Below the pieces are notes generated by a model. It was given only the letters and a program-made list of their open reading frames with translations, searched no databases and was not told where the DNA came from. A stretch of 49,813 nt of DNA. Source: Fibrobacter sp. Lineage in GTDB: Bacteria > Fibrobacterota > Chitinivibrionia > Chitinivibrionales > Chitinispirillaceae. A program made the translations under genes and the position numbers. The stretch covers positions 1 through 49,813 of the forward strand of contig JAAYYB010000317.1 in NCBI GenBank assembly GCA_012515615.1. Reading direction: 5' to 3'. Shown here piece by piece: positions 8,712 to 20,632 of this stretch. Each line of letters opens with the position of its first letter. The stretch's first letter is position 1.

Positions 8712-9860
8712 ATGTCAGAAAGAGTTCCTATTTCAGGAATAATCCTTTTTTTGTTTGTAGTGCCTCTTTTCAGCAATCCGTTTGAATCAGATTTTAATTA
8801 CTACGGACAACCCTATCTTCTTTTCACAAATACTTCTCTTCTTTCCACTCAGACTGGAAATCCTGTAGCAATTCAGTTTTTGTATGATACAGAAGAAAAA
8901 CAGATGGAATACAAAGGGGCTGCTGTTTTCACATTTAGAAACAATGCTTTTTCACTGGGATATGTAAGAGGTGAAGAGCCCGACAACAGAGTATATAGCG
9001 CTTATTCTTTTAAATATAAAATTCTAAATTTTGGGACATCGTATGCAGTTTCATTCGGTCCGACCGATCCTTCTCTGACAGTAGATATAGCAGCAGCAGT
9101 AAAAATTTTTGAAAGCAGATATATTTCTATAGGAGCAAACAATATTCTGGGAACAGATACAATTCTTAATAAATTTAACAGAAAAGCATCGATTTCAGTA
9201 TGCGGGCCAATTCCTCATTTCAGTTTAATCGGGTACGACTGCTCATATTATTTGAATTTTTATGAGCAAAATAAAGGAAAGGCAAGTCATGGAGGTAAAT
9301 TTTTTATCTCCGGAAAAACTCATAGTTTTACTTCAGCACATTATTCTTTTGGATTAAACCTGTACAGCGATAGATACGATGTTTTACATGAAAAAATTGA
9401 GGGTGGATTAGGATTTCTGCTGAAGATATCTAATGTAGGCACTGGCATATTCAGCGGGTTCCATTATGATATAAGTACAGGGGGTAAGGGTTTTTACGGA
9501 AATCTCTTTTTTAACCCCTCCCTCTTTTATGACAGGGATCCTCCTTTAATAGGTCTGGATCTGTACAACGGATCGGAAAAGTCTAAAACAGGGCTATATG
9601 TAAAAATTAGCTGTAACGATAGAGAAATAAGTTCAGGAATAAAGAACTGGACTATTGTGTTTAGTACTGTTCCTTCCAGGGAGGGAAGTATTATAAAGAC
9701 ATTTTCAGGCGGAAACATTCCCCCCTCAACCATTTTCTGGGACAGGAGAGATGTATCTGGGAATTTGTATACTGAAAAATCGTGTTTTGTACGTATGATA
9801 GTAACTGATAACAATAACAATGTAGCTGCAACAGCGTGGAAAAAAGTCATTTATGACTAA
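8712..9860 (+). CDS. Exported protein of unknown function, beta-barrel-like with C-terminal FlgD/Ig-like segment
   Basis: I do not recognise the family. The ATG at 8712 is preferred over 8703 because an AGGGATGG-like element lies just before it; this gives 382 aa. A signal peptide is clear (ISGIILFLFVVPLFSNPF). The body alternates aromatic and polar residues in strands such as NAFSLGYVRG and GFYGNLFFNPSLFY, as in outer-membrane beta-barrels of the PorV/UPF0164 kind. The last ~90 residues contain STIFWDRRDVSGN, resembling the W-D-G-x-D-x-x-G-N signature of FlgD-like Ig domains. It sits between dnaN and recF, where no envelope gene is expected, in the same direction with 77 bp before recF. Confidence 0.7.
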   Translation: MSERVPISGIILFLFVVPLFSNPFESDFNYYGQPYLLFTNTSLLSTQTGNPVAIQFLYDTEEKQMEYKGAAVFTFRNNAFSLGYVRGEEPDNRVYSAYSFKYKILNFGTSYAVSFGPTDPSLTVDIAAAVKIFESRYISIGANNILGTDTILNKFNRKASISVCGPIPHFSLIGYDCSYYLNFYEQNKGKASHGGKFFISGKTHSFTSAHYSFGLNLYSDRYDVLHEKIEGGLGFLLKISNVGTGIFSGFHYDISTGGKGFYGNLFFNPSLFYDRDPPLIGLDLYNGSEKSKTGLYVKISCNDREISSGIKNWTIVFSTVPSREGSIIKTFSGGNIPPSTIFWDRRDVSGNLYTEKSCFVRMIVTDNNNNVAATAWKKVIYD

Positions 9861-9937
9861 GCCTGAATATTTACAACAGCATTTAGTTTAATTTACATAA
9901 AAGTAAACATCACCCATCTTAATCCGTAATAGAGTAA

Positions 9938-11032
9938 ATGAATCTTCTGAACCTTCATATATCGAATTTCAGGAATCATAAAGAAACAGATCTTAAATTT
10001 CCGCTTGGGGGAGCAATATTTGAGGGTATAAACGGCTCAGGCAAGACTAATCTTCTGGAATCCATTTATATGCTGTGTACGGGTCGTTCTCAGAGAGGTG
10101 CCAAAAGAAGTGATATGATCTCTTTTGGTGCTGAGTGTTCATATGTGGAGGGAAAATTTGGTGCTGAGAACGGGTTAATTACTACGGCATCAGTGGGATT
10201 CAGCAGAGATAAGAGAATATCCATGAATATAGACGGCAGGCCGATACAGTCTTTATCAGAATGGTTTGGACACAGGCCGGTTGTTTCTTTTGGATCAGAT
10301 GATCTGATGCTTATAAGTGGATCTCCCGAACACAGGAGAAGGTTTCTTGATATAGTTGGAAGTCAGATAGATACCGGATACCTGGATGCCCTGATTTCAT
10401 ACCGGCACTGGTTGTCATGCAGAAATCATCTGTTAAATGAAAATATTGACGTAATACAATGTGAGACTTATGAGGAGAAGATGGCAGAAACAGGTGCTGA
10501 AATTGTTATCAAACGAAAAGAAATAATTTCAGTTTTATCCCTGTATTTAGCCGATTTTTATGCGGAAATAAGTGGAAAAAGAGAAAAAGCAGACCTGCAT
10601 TACGAGCCCGGTTTTGCATGCGATTTTATTAGTAAAAATGAGTGGAAAAATGTATTTTATAATATGCTCAGGCAACGCAGGAAAAGAGACATTCAAACAG
10701 GCTATACAACAACTGGTCCGCACAGGGATGACCTTTGTTTCCTGTTAGATGAAAAACCAGCCAAAACATTTGGATCACAAGGTCAATGCAGGTCTATTGT
10801 ACTGTCACTGAAACTGAGTTCAGTGAACTGTATAGAGAAATACCGCAAAGAGAAAATGATATTTCTCATCGATGATGCCATTGCGGAACTTGATCCACAA
10901 CGCACTTCTACGGTATTTCCCCTTGTAGAAAAGAGGGGTCAGGTTTTTATAGCGACACCTCAAGTAAATGTTCCTTTGTCGGGTGAGTATCTCCGGTGTA
11001 GAGTATTTGATGGAAAAGTAGAAGTATTATGA
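9938..11032 (+). CDS. recF: DNA replication and repair protein RecF
   Basis: SMC-like ATPase that helps load RecA at gaps. The 364-aa length is normal. It has the N-terminal LHISNFRNH strand and Walker A GINGSGKT (30-37). The ABC-type signature is FGSQGQCRSIVLSLKLS and Walker B is IFLIDDAIAELDPQR. It overlaps the DUF721 gene by 4 nt (ATGA), so the two are translationally coupled. Confidence 0.96.
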   Translation: MNLLNLHISNFRNHKETDLKFPLGGAIFEGINGSGKTNLLESIYMLCTGRSQRGAKRSDMISFGAECSYVEGKFGAENGLITTASVGFSRDKRISMNIDGRPIQSLSEWFGHRPVVSFGSDDLMLISGSPEHRRRFLDIVGSQIDTGYLDALISYRHWLSCRNHLLNENIDVIQCETYEEKMAETGAEIVIKRKEIISVLSLYLADFYAEISGKREKADLHYEPGFACDFISKNEWKNVFYNMLRQRRKRDIQTGYTTTGPHRDDLCFLLDEKPAKTFGSQGQCRSIVLSLKLSSVNCIEKYRKEKMIFLIDDAIAELDPQRTSTVFPLVEKRGQVFIATPQVNVPLSGEYLRCRVFDGKVEVL

Positions 11033-11322
11033 GTATCTGGAATCCCCCGGAAAAACTGGGATCGATTCTGGGAGATATACTTTCTGAACGCGGTTATAAC
11101 ACCATATGCAAAGAGTATGAGGTTATGTCTAAATGGGTAGAAATCGTTGGAGAGAGGATATCTGAGGTCACAGAGTGCAGTCGTATAGAAGACGGGGTTT
11201 TGTATGTAAAAGTATCTTCTGCGCCATGGCGACAGGAGATAGTATATCTGAAGCAGGAGATTTTAAAGCAGATAAAAAACCGGACGGGCTGTGATACTAT
11301 AAAAGACATAATATTTGGTTGA
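11029..11322 (+). CDS. DUF721 domain protein, DciA-like
   Basis: The 97-aa protein fits the DUF721/DciA family: WxxIVGxxIxxxT-type core (KWVEIVGERISEVTECSRIEDG), then LYVKVSSAPWRQEIVYLKQEIL. Family members assist loading of the replicative helicase DnaB in bacteria without DnaC/DnaI. The position between recF and gyrB is the standard one. The functional role is inferred from family and location. Confidence 0.85.
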   Translation: MSIWNPPEKLGSILGDILSERGYNTICKEYEVMSKWVEIVGERISEVTECSRIEDGVLYVKVSSAPWRQEIVYLKQEILKQIKNRTGCDTIKDIIFG

Positions 11323-13278
<1,956 letters not shown>

Positions 13279-13281
13279 TAA

Positions 13282-14082
13282 ATGAATGGTAAACTGACTT
13301 TATTATTAACCAACGATGACGGGTACGGATCTTCAGGAATAAGAAAACTTTTTAATATTCTGTCAGCAGATTATAATGTGATCATCGTTGCTCCTGACAG
13401 TGAACGCAGCGGTGTCGGTCACGCTTTTACTTTCAATGCACCGCTTCATTACGAAAAGATGGAATCCGATCCCATTGGGGGCTATAAAGTAAGTGGAACA
13501 CCAGCAGATTGTGTAAAATTTGCAATCAGCTATCTTCTTCCCCAGCGACCCGACATCGTGGTATCCGGATTAAACATAGGAGAGAACTCGGGTCTTTCGG
13601 CATTTTATTCAGGTACTGTTGCTGCAGCACGAGAAGGAGCATTCTGGAATATTCCCAGTTTTGCTTTTTCTCTATGCACCGAAAGTCAGGATTATGCACA
13701 GGAATATGCTGAAATGGTTCCTGGAATGATAAGGAGAATAATGAGTTCTGAGAACAGGACTCTTCCAGAGGACTCCAAAATATTTTATAACATTAATTTT
13801 CCCCCATGCCCGGTATCAAATGTAAAAGGCACAGCTGTTACCTGGCAGAGCATGGCATTCTTTGATGACAGATACGAGAGGGTAGAAGTTGAGAGTCATC
13901 GTACAAAAGAAGGCTACATGATTTACGGTGAGAAGAAAGATGTAGAAATTTCAGATGCTTACGATTCACGAGCATTGATGAATAATCATATTACAATTAC
14001 ACCGCTTTCCTTCGATGCAACCGCGCATAGTGCAATGCCCCACCTTCGCTGGCTCGAAGATGAAGACTTTACAAAGAGGTAA
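13282..14082 (+). CDS. surE: 5'/3'-nucleotidase SurE
   Basis: Metal-dependent nucleoside-monophosphate phosphatase. The 266-aa length is typical. The catalytic N-terminus TNDDGYGSSGI supplies the paired Asp ligands. The other family blocks are APDSERSGVGHAFT, SGTPADCVKFA, SGLNIGENSG and YSGTVAAAREG. It lies 3 bp after gyrB and 6 bp before gyrA, so it is probably co-transcribed with both gyrase genes. That is an uncommon insertion. Confidence 0.96.
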   Translation: MNGKLTLLLTNDDGYGSSGIRKLFNILSADYNVIIVAPDSERSGVGHAFTFNAPLHYEKMESDPIGGYKVSGTPADCVKFAISYLLPQRPDIVVSGLNIGENSGLSAFYSGTVAAAREGAFWNIPSFAFSLCTESQDYAQEYAEMVPGMIRRIMSSENRTLPEDSKIFYNINFPPCPVSNVKGTAVTWQSMAFFDDRYERVEVESHRTKEGYMIYGEKKDVEISDAYDSRALMNNHITITPLSFDATAHSAMPHLRWLEDEDFTKR

Positions 14083-14088
14083 TTTACA

Positions 14089-16662
14089 ATGAGTGAAAAC
14101 GGTACTAAAATTACGCCCGTCTTCATTGAAGACGAAATGCAGAAATCGTACCTTGATTATTCCATGAGTATGATCACCTCACGGGCGCTGCCTGACGTAC
14201 GTGACGGTATGAAACCGGTCCACAGAAGAGTGCTGTTCGGCATGGAAGAGCTGGGACTTCAGCACAGCAAACCAACAAAGAAATGTGCGCGTGTGGTTGG
14301 AGATGTAATCGGTAAATATCATCCACATGGAGATGTTGCGGTATACGATTCACTGGTACGAATGGCCCAGGATTTCTCCCTCCGCTATCAGATGGTGAAG
14401 GGACAGGGGAACTTCGGTTCCATAGATGGAGACCCGCCTGCAGCGATGCGTTATACGGAATGTAAAATGACCGCCCTGGCTGAAGAGATGCTTGCAGAAC
14501 TTGACAAAGACACTGTCGATTTTGTGCCGAACTATGATGATTCACTGAAGGAACCCTCGGTGTTGCCAGCCAAAGTACCATACCTGCTTATTAATGGCAC
14601 CACAGGTATTGCTGTTGGTATGGCTACCAACATGGCGCCTCATAATTTAACCGAAATAGTAAACGGTATCATAACCGTCATTGAAAATCCGGATGTTACG
14701 ATTGAAGAATTGTTTAAAATTATACCCGGCCCCGATTTCCCTACCGGGGGAATAATCTACGGGAGAAGTGGGATACTTGAAGCCTATAAGACCGGCAAGG
14801 GTAAAGTAATAATCAGGGCCAAAGCAGAAGTAGTTAAACTGGCCAATGACAGAGAAGAGATTGTGATAACAGAAATCCCTTATATGGTTAATAAGGCATC
14901 TCTTCTTGAAAAGATCGCGGAACTTGTCCGGCTTAAAACAATAGAGGGAATATCGTTTCTCCGTGATGAATCGGACCGCAGTGGAATGCGTATTGTTGTC
15001 GGCATTAAGAAAGATGATTTCGGAGACGTTATTCTTAACCAGCTTTATAAGTATACGATGATGCAGACTACATTCGGGATAATCAATCTTGCACTTGTCG
15101 ATCTGCAGCCTCGTCTTTTAAGTCTCAAGGAGCTGATCACCTATTTCGTTGAGCATCGACATGAAGTCGTTGTCAGGCGGACAAAATATGAACTGAAGAA
15201 GGCTCAGGAAAGGGCTCATATTTTAGAGGGGTTGAGAATAGCACTTGATCATATCGATGAGATAGTTGCACTCATAAAGGCCTCCAGTTCTCCGGATGAT
15301 GCACAAATAAAGCTGCAGGAGCGCTTCGGCCTCAGTGAAATTCAGGCCAAAGCAATTCTCGACATGAAACTTCAGCGGCTTACCGGTCTGGAAAGGGATA
15401 AAATTGAAGCCGAGTATCAGCAGCTTCAGATCCTGATTAAAGATTTAACTGCTATCCTTGAGAGCAAAGAACGCCGCATGCAGATAATAAAAGATGAGCT
15501 TCAGGATCTTAAAAACCGTTTTGGTGATCCGCGCCGTACAGAGATAATTGATGCTACAGGGGATGTAGAGATTGAGGATCTGATTGCTGAAGAGGACATG
15601 GTTATTACCATGTCTCAAGACGGATACATCAAAAGAACATCCGTAAACACTTACCGCTCACAGGGTCGGGGCGGTAAAGGTGTGATAGGGATGGAATCGA
15701 AAGAGAGCGATTTTATCAATACTCTTTTTATCGCATCGACACATGCATATATCCTGTTTTTTACAAATACCGGACGATGCTACTGGCTCAAGGTCTACCG
15801 GATTCCGGAAACTGCGCGGCAGTCACGGGGTAAACCTATTGTAAATCTTATTGATCTTAAACCAGATGAAAAAATCGCGGCATTTGTGCCTGTAAAGGAG
15901 TTTGACAACGATCATTTCATTGTAACCGCAACCGAACAGGGCGTGATTAACAAGCAGCCACTGTCGGCGTATTCCAATATCCGCCGTGACGGGATCAACT
16001 CGATCAATCTTGATGAGGGGGACCGTGTTATAGAGTGCAAACTGACAACAGGAGATAACGACATTATTTTCGGAACCAGTTCCGGACAGGCAGTACGGTT
16101 TCATGAGAGTGCCGCAAGGGAATTGGGAAGAAACACCCGCGGGGTAAAGGGAATCACTCTCAGAGGCGGTGATAAAGTGGTCGGTATGATAATAGTTGAT
16201 GATGACCATGATGTTCTGACAGTGACCGAAAAGGGATATGGAAAACGGACACCGGTCTCAGAATACCGCAAGACAAACCGTGGAGGATCAGGAATCATAA
16301 ATATCAAGGTTACTGAGAAGAACGGCATTGTGGTTTCTTTGAAAGGAGTCAAAGACGGTTCAGACCTTATGCTGATAACCAGGAATGGAATCATAATAAG
16401 GGTTGATGTCGATAAAATTTCCACAATAGGCCGAAACACTCAGGGTGTCAAGCTTATCAGTCTTGAAGAAGGTGACAGTGTTATAGATGTTGCGCTTTGC
16501 GACAGGGAACCTGAAGTGCAGGAGATAAATCAGACTGCAGAGATACCTGAGGCAATACCCGAGGGGATCGAAGATGTCGACGCACAGGAAAGTTTCAACG
16601 CTCCAGATGAAGATACTGGAAGCAGCGATGATGAGGCACAAGCACCTGATACACAGGAATGA
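14089..16662 (+). CDS. gyrA: DNA gyrase subunit A
   Basis: DNA-cleaving subunit of gyrase, 857 aa. The winged-helix/tower domain carries the catalytic Tyr122 in AAMRYTECK. Numbering matches E. coli exactly through the quinolone region, where residue 83 is Val ([10 protein letters not shown]) instead of Ser. The six-blade C-terminal domain has a GyrA-box variant QGRGGKG (usual QRRGGKG), which supports GyrA rather than ParC. The C-terminal tail is acidic. A strong terminator follows the stop. Confidence 0.97.
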   Translation: MSENGTKITPVFIEDEMQKSYLDYSMSMITSRALPDVRDGMKPVHRRVLFGMEELGLQHSKPTKKCARVVGDVIGKYHPHGDVAVYDSLVRMAQDFSLRYQMVKGQGNFGSIDGDPPAAMRYTECKMTALAEEMLAELDKDTVDFVPNYDDSLKEPSVLPAKVPYLLINGTTGIAVGMATNMAPHNLTEIVNGIITVIENPDVTIEELFKIIPGPDFPTGGIIYGRSGILEAYKTGKGKVIIRAKAEVVKLANDREEIVITEIPYMVNKASLLEKIAELVRLKTIEGISFLRDESDRSGMRIVVGIKKDDFGDVILNQLYKYTMMQTTFGIINLALVDLQPRLLSLKELITYFVEHRHEVVVRRTKYELKKAQERAHILEGLRIALDHIDEIVALIKASSSPDDAQIKLQERFGLSEIQAKAILDMKLQRLTGLERDKIEAEYQQLQILIKDLTAILESKERRMQIIKDELQDLKNRFGDPRRTEIIDATGDVEIEDLIAEEDMVITMSQDGYIKRTSVNTYRSQGRGGKGVIGMESKESDFINTLFIASTHAYILFFTNTGRCYWLKVYRIPETARQSRGKPIVNLIDLKPDEKIAAFVPVKEFDNDHFIVTATEQGVINKQPLSAYSNIRRDGINSINLDEGDRVIECKLTTGDNDIIFGTSSGQAVRFHESAARELGRNTRGVKGITLRGGDKVVGMIIVDDDHDVLTVTEKGYGKRTPVSEYRKTNRGGSGIINIKVTEKNGIVVSLKGVKDGSDLMLITRNGIIIRVDVDKISTIGRNTQGVKLISLEEGDSVIDVALCDREPEVQEINQTAEIPEAIPEGIEDVDAQESFNAPDEDTGSSDDEAQAPDTQE

Positions 16663-16695
16663 GAAGATCTAATAGATAAATAATAGTAAAGAATT

Positions 16696-16730
16696 AAAGG
16701 CACAGGATTTTCAAACCTGTGCCTTTTTTT
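16696..16730. terminator. Intrinsic terminator after gyrA, probably bidirectional
   Basis: An 11-bp perfect stem, AAAGGCACAGG / CCTGTGCCTTT, with a 9-nt loop is followed by a run of seven Ts on the plus strand. It ends the gyrA transcript. The stop codon of the convergent minus-strand exporter gene overlaps its T-run. The minus-strand transcript would read the same stem followed by TTTAATT, so it may serve both. Confidence 0.9.
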
Positions 16731-19218
16731 AATCACCATCACCGCTCAGTTTAGTTACTGTCAGCAGAAGCGTAGCAAGAGTTGCCAGGATGGTTGTTAT
16801 TTTGAAAACAGCATCAGCAGTATCTACAAACAGTTTATGAGGATTAGAGTATTTGACTTTGTATGGAACCACAACTGCATCACCCGGTTCCAATTTGTAA
16901 GTTGCTACCCTTGATATCTTATTGGTAATAACGGATCCATTAGCTTTTATAATATATACGTTCTTTTTATCGGCATTTACATTGTGTCCGCCAGCCATCT
17001 GGACGTAATTTGAAGCATTATAATTATCAGAATATTTGAAAGTGGCCGGGTTGAAGACTTCTCCAAGAACAGAGATTGTATTGACAGACCTTGGAATAAA
17101 GAGATCGTCACCATCTTCAAGCATAAAATCATCAATGGATTTGCTGTTCTGCAGGTCAATGACAACTCTTCCCAGAACAAGAGTACTGTCGAGTTTTCTT
17201 TTCAGTATCATTTGACGATTAAGAAGTTCCCAGGCTTCAGCCGAATTTTCAGCAGCGACTTTGGCCGAAAGTTTTAAAATATCGATTTCCATTTGATTGC
17301 TGTATTCCTCACTGCGTTTCCGTTCTATTTCCTTAACCGATTTTCGCGTAAAAACAGCAGCTTTTAAATAAGCATCTTCTTTATAACCGCCTGCTCTTTT
17401 AATGAGGTTTCCAAGGGTTTCATCCTCGAAAAGAACATAAGTTCCAGGATAGGCAAATTGCCCTCTAAGTGTAACTGTTCTTTCTTCAGACCATCCAAAT
17501 TTTTTCCTGATAAAAATTTTATCTGTGCGCTGCAGAACAAGATTGTGTTTAGGATCATCCTGCATGGCGCATTCGACGCAGAAATCGAATTTTTGAACGG
17601 AAATATTCTCTCCATCCAGAAAATTACGTCTGTACAGCTCACCTTTAACCTGGCTTGCTTCATCTTTAAGTCCGCCAGCCTGAAGGATGAGATCCCGGAT
17701 TTCCATGTTGCTGAATAATTTATATGTACCAGGGCTTGTTATCGACCCTTCAATATTTACAGAGCGGTCAGGTTCAAAAAAATCTTTGTGGTAAATAATA
17801 ATGTGGTCGCGTTCCTGCAGCAGATGATCGTCATTGCTCCCCGGGTTTTCAAGTATACTTTTAAGGTTGAAAACAATGATGCGGTTCAGATAAGATGGTT
17901 CTTCCTGTCGGAGTACAACTGCATAATCGAAATAAGTTTCAGGGAGTAAAGATTTAAAGTTTGTGATAATATTACTGATTCGCATACCGTCTTTGAATTC
18001 ATATTTCCCGGGCCGTTCTACATTTCCGCTCAGATAGATTGCATTTTTATCTTTGATCAGAATGGGAAAAACTTTAATGATATCTCCGTCCTGGATTTTA
18101 AAATCAGGGATATTTCCGCCAACAGAATCAATATCCAGGACTTTATGATACTGGTTTTCAGTAAAGCGCTCGACCTGAAGTTTGTTGCTCCAGGCAGCTG
18201 GAGTTATACCCCCTGCCAGTCCAAGCAGATCTTTAAGAGAAGTTTCTTTGTTAAGCTCGTACAGGGCACTTCTCCTTACATTGCCGGCCACAGCCGCCAT
18301 GTTTTTAACGATCGGGACAAGAATGACATCACCGGATTGTAACCTCAGACCGGTTTTATCATTTCCAGAGAGGAGAAAATCGTAAAAATCAATTTTAGAT
18401 ACCAGTTTTCCGTTTCGTTTTAATTCGACATTTCTAAGGGATCCGTTTTTTGTAGGTCCGCCGGCTGCAAAAAGAGCATTTGTAACATTGGAAAGTGCGC
18501 TGATTGTATAAAAACCCGGAGATGTAACTTCACCGACAATGTAAACACCGACAGTCCTGAGTTCACCCATTGAAACAGAGACACTGACACCTTCAATTTT
18601 TTCAACTTTATCCTGAATATTAATTTTCATGTTTTCGAATGAGAGGCCTGCAACAGAAACGGGTCCGATTCTGGGGATATTAATTTTTCCATCCCTGCTA
18701 ACTTTCAGTTTGTATTCCTCATTGATTCTTCCCCAGAGAGTAACAATTACTTCATCACTGACATTGATGGGATAATCAGCGGGAACAGAAGAGAAATCGG
18801 TAGGGGCGAAAGTGGAGGGTCTGGACTTTCCAAAGAGATCATAACCAAACATCTTTAATGTCGGGATAAGGCTGTCAGGATTGACACTTTCTGCTCTGAG
18901 CAGCTTTTCGTAAACGGATAAATCTTCCGGCGCTTTGTACCCTGAACTCAGTGAGTTCCCATGAAGAGAATCGATTGTGTCGGAATTTGATATGAGGCCG
19001 GGAACTTTGTAGTCTGGAGAGGCATAAGGATCGTTCCCGTAAATTTTCTGAAGCATACGGGTGTTATCGATCGAATTTGATATCTGCTGATTCTGCAGTT
19101 GTATTTTGATCTGGTTCAGCGTCGCCGGGTCGATTTGCTGTTGAGCGAAAATATCAGTTGTATTGAAAAGAAAGCATACAACAGACAACATGAGAACTGA
19201 GCGTGAATGATAAAGCAT
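16729..19218 (-). CDS. Wza-like outer-membrane polysaccharide export protein with multiple SLBB domains
   Basis: Predicted secretin-like pore for capsule or exopolysaccharide. The 829-aa length is about twice that of E. coli Wza, because several SLBB repeats are stacked. It has a signal peptide (LMLSVVCFLFNTTDIFA) and a Q-rich stretch. The poly_export domain (YPINVSDEVIVTLWGRINEE) begins near residue 150. At least four to five SLBB units follow (for example VYIVGEVTSPGFYTI, IYLSGNVERPGKYEF, VNIEGSITSPGTYKL, VTLRGQFAYPGTYVL, ISVLGEVFNPATFKY). A C-terminal hydrophobic helix (ITTILATLATLLLTV) ends the protein. There is no lipobox. It is the last gene after the UDP-sugar dehydrogenase, overlapping by 1 nt. 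Confidence 0.88.
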   Translation of the reverse strand: MLYHSRSVLMLSVVCFLFNTTDIFAQQQIDPATLNQIKIQLQNQQISNSIDNTRMLQKIYGNDPYASPDYKVPGLISNSDTIDSLHGNSLSSGYKAPEDLSVYEKLLRAESVNPDSLIPTLKMFGYDLFGKSRPSTFAPTDFSSVPADYPINVSDEVIVTLWGRINEEYKLKVSRDGKINIPRIGPVSVAGLSFENMKINIQDKVEKIEGVSVSVSMGELRTVGVYIVGEVTSPGFYTISALSNVTNALFAAGGPTKNGSLRNVELKRNGKLVSKIDFYDFLLSGNDKTGLRLQSGDVILVPIVKNMAAVAGNVRRSALYELNKETSLKDLLGLAGGITPAAWSNKLQVERFTENQYHKVLDIDSVGGNIPDFKIQDGDIIKVFPILIKDKNAIYLSGNVERPGKYEFKDGMRISNIITNFKSLLPETYFDYAVVLRQEEPSYLNRIIVFNLKSILENPGSNDDHLLQERDHIIIYHKDFFEPDRSVNIEGSITSPGTYKLFSNMEIRDLILQAGGLKDEASQVKGELYRRNFLDGENISVQKFDFCVECAMQDDPKHNLVLQRTDKIFIRKKFGWSEERTVTLRGQFAYPGTYVLFEDETLGNLIKRAGGYKEDAYLKAAVFTRKSVKEIERKRSEEYSNQMEIDILKLSAKVAAENSAEAWELLNRQMILKRKLDSTLVLGRVVIDLQNSKSIDDFMLEDGDDLFIPRSVNTISVLGEVFNPATFKYSDNYNASNYVQMAGGHNVNADKKNVYIIKANGSVITNKISRVATYKLEPGDAVVVPYKVKYSNPHKLFVDTADAVFKITTILATLATLLLTVTKLSGDGD

Positions 19219-20459
19219 CAGGAAATTGCCTCTTTGAGATCGTAAAAGATTCCATTGTCAATTAAATAAGTTTCGAGAGCTGATTTTCCGAGATTCATAA
19301 ACTGGTTATGTTTTACAGCCAGAACAACGGCTTCATAGTAATTTTTACGGGGGTTGGAAACCAGTTCTACACCATATTCCTCAAGTACTTCAGAAGCATC
19401 TGCTACAGGGTCCCAGAAATCTACATTCAGGCCGAAATCTTTGAGCTCTGCAACGATATCCAGAACTTTTGAATTGCGGATGTCAGGAACATTTTCTTTA
19501 AAAGTGATACCAAGGACAAGCACATGTCCATCCATAATGTTGAGTTTTTTATGGATCATTTTTTTAATGAGTTCTCTGGCGAAATATCTGCCCATGGCAT
19601 CATTGATTCTTCTTCCTGCCATAATGATTTGCGGGTGATGTCCGATCTCTTCCGCTTTAAACGCAAGATAGTAAGGATCGACACCGATGCAATGTCCACC
19701 GACAAGGCCTGGTTCAAACGGAAGGAAATTCCATTTGGTCGAAGCGGCGGCAAGGACATCTCTGGTGGAAATTCCTAATTTGTCAAATATGATTTTCAAC
19801 TCATTCATCAGGGCGATATTGATATCGCGCTGAGTGTTTTCAATAACTTTGGCAGCCTCAGCCACCTTTATTGTGCTGGCAGGGTGTATACCGGCTTTTA
19901 CCGCTGAGCCGTAGACGTGAGCGACTTTTTCCAGAGTATCCGGGGTGTCTCCTGAAACGACTTTAGTAATAGTAGCGAAGGTGTGTTTTTTATCACCGGG
20001 ATTTATTCTTTCCGGTGAATATCCTACAAAAAAGTCTTTTTTCCACTTCATCCCGGAGTGTTTTTCCAGAACCGGTACACATTCATCTTCTGTAACACCT
20101 GGATAAACAGTGGATTCATAAACAACGATCGCCCCTTTTTTCATATTCGCACCCACAGTTTCCGAAGAGCGGTAAAGAGGAGTAAGATCGGGGCTTTTGT
20201 GGTTGTCAATAGGAGTAGGAACGGCGATAATAATGAAATCGGCTTTATTTATAATAGAGGGCTCTGAAGAGAACTGCACGTTTGAGCTTTTGAGGGTCTC
20301 ATCGGAGACTTCCCCATTTGGGTCTTTACCGCTCTTTAGAATATCGATGCGTGATTTTTTGATATCAAATCCGTATACATTGAAATAGTTTGAAAGTTCT
20401 ACTGCAAGAGGCAAACCCACATATCCCAGTCCGACAACACATATTTCCGGTTTATACAT
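19218..20459 (-). CDS. Nucleotide-sugar 6-dehydrogenase (UDP-HexNAc dehydrogenase, WbpA/TviB type)
   Basis: NAD-dependent oxidation of a UDP-hexose or UDP-N-acetylhexosamine to the uronic acid. The ORF-track start is too long. The ATG at 20459 has AGGGAG about 8 nt upstream and gives 413 aa starting MYKPEICVVGLGYVGLP. The catalytic Cys is in GGHCIGVDPYYL, and VYESTVYPGVTE and FKENVPDIRNSK are conserved. The longer motif WNFLPFEPGLVGGHCIGV is closer to WbpA/TviB (UDP-GlcNAc) than to Ugd, but the substrate is an inference. It is followed by the Wza-like gene, so the uronic sugar probably enters the exported polymer. Confidence 0.88.
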   Translation of the reverse strand: MYKPEICVVGLGYVGLPLAVELSNYFNVYGFDIKKSRIDILKSGKDPNGEVSDETLKSSNVQFSSEPSIINKADFIIIAVPTPIDNHKSPDLTPLYRSSETVGANMKKGAIVVYESTVYPGVTEDECVPVLEKHSGMKWKKDFFVGYSPERINPGDKKHTFATITKVVSGDTPDTLEKVAHVYGSAVKAGIHPASTIKVAEAAKVIENTQRDINIALMNELKIIFDKLGISTRDVLAAASTKWNFLPFEPGLVGGHCIGVDPYYLAFKAEEIGHHPQIIMAGRRINDAMGRYFARELIKKMIHKKLNIMDGHVLVLGITFKENVPDIRNSKVLDIVAELKDFGLNVDFWDPVADASEVLEEYGVELVSNPRKNYYEAVVLAVKHNQFMNLGKSALETYLIDNGIFYDLKEAIS

Positions 20460-20512
20460 TGAATCTCCCTGAAGTTGCGTCAAATTTTTATAAATCAACC
20501 ATAAATATTGAT

Positions 20513-20540
20513 AATATAGAATATAGGAATACGAGATCAA
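20513..20540 (-). promoter_or_regulatory. Candidate sigma-70-type promoter for the sugar dehydrogenase/exporter pair
   Basis: On the minus strand TTGATC and TATATT are separated by 16 bp, within the 173-bp spacer between the epimerase and dehydrogenase genes, about 53 bp before the ATG at 20459. This is pattern recognition only. The spacer is otherwise AT-rich with no other element recognised. Confidence 0.4.
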
Positions 20541-20632
20541 AACATGACCACATATACGATACCAGACTAAATAAACACCCGTTACTGCATAAAATACAAC
20601 AAGTTACAGGAAAAATCGAGAGTTGACAAGGT

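Noticed and set aside
14174-14581. 135-aa minus-strand ORF in gyrA
   Set aside because: Antisense shadow of the most conserved part of gyrA; no domain pattern.
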